From: an uncultured bacterium
Lineage (GTDB): Bacteria; Cyanobacteriota; Vampirovibrionia; Gastranaerophilales; Gastranaerophilaceae
Direction: 5' to 3'
Length of the DNA: 5,982 bases
Assembly: GCA_948888345.1 (NCBI GenBank)
Contig: CAQTPN010000100.1
Span: forward strand, 1 to 5,982
Shown here one piece after another: positions 5,976-5,982 of this stretch. How positions within the stretch are numbered: the stretch's first letter is position 1; the number at the start of each line of letters is the position of its first letter. Position numbers and translations under genes: made by a program. Under the pieces are notes generated by a model. It was not told the DNA's origin and made no database searches. It saw only the letters and a list, made by a program, of their open reading frames with translations.

Positions 5976-5982
5976 CAATTAT

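Overview
The window is AT-rich bacterial DNA with four complete protein genes and one gene cut by the left edge. The organism looks like a diderm: an outer-membrane TolC-type channel opens the window, and a PglK/MsbA-type ABC exporter closes it. Strong AGGAGG-type ribosome binding sites argue against Bacteroidota. Low G+C, a TolC protein, and an unknown protein whose N-terminus carries a short '...FKG' motif together make me favour a gut Gastranaerophilales (Melainabacteria/Vampirovibrionia) genome. That placement is inference, from composition and memory of the group, not from a marker gene.

Layout, left to right. Bases 2-1207 (+) are the 3' part of a TolC-family outer-membrane efflux/secretion channel. 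An inverted repeat (1229-1262) follows. Bases 1271-2428 (+) encode a 385-residue protein that I read as a divergent protein-kinase-like enzyme with its main catalytic residues present. Next comes a dense control region: a candidate intrinsic terminator (2442-2474), a TATAAT -10 hexamer (2491-2496), and a hairpin that hides the ribosome binding site of the next gene (2481-2516). Bases 2523-3797 (+) encode a 424-residue protein that I read as a tandem ferritin-like di-iron protein. Its candidate ligands fall into four copies of E-x29-(E/D)xxH with exact offsets. A perfect 13-bp terminator hairpin (3813-3843) separates this gene from a convergent minus-strand pair: a 594-residue ABC exporter (5937-4153) followed 26 bp later by a 94-residue three-helix membrane protein (4126-3842).

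Functionally, the minus-strand pair is probably one transcript for an exporter, possibly of a lipid-linked glycan or lipid, with a small membrane partner. The plus-strand genes need not share a pathway. The ferritin-like gene appears to have its own promoter and to be insulated from upstream transcription, while the kinase-like gene could be co-transcribed with the TolC gene. I see no tRNA, rRNA, CRISPR array, insertion sequence or attachment site. No gene-free stretch exceeds about 100 bases. The most unusual items are the tandem ferritin-like protein, the RBS-hiding hairpin with a promoter element in its loop, and the kinase-like protein.
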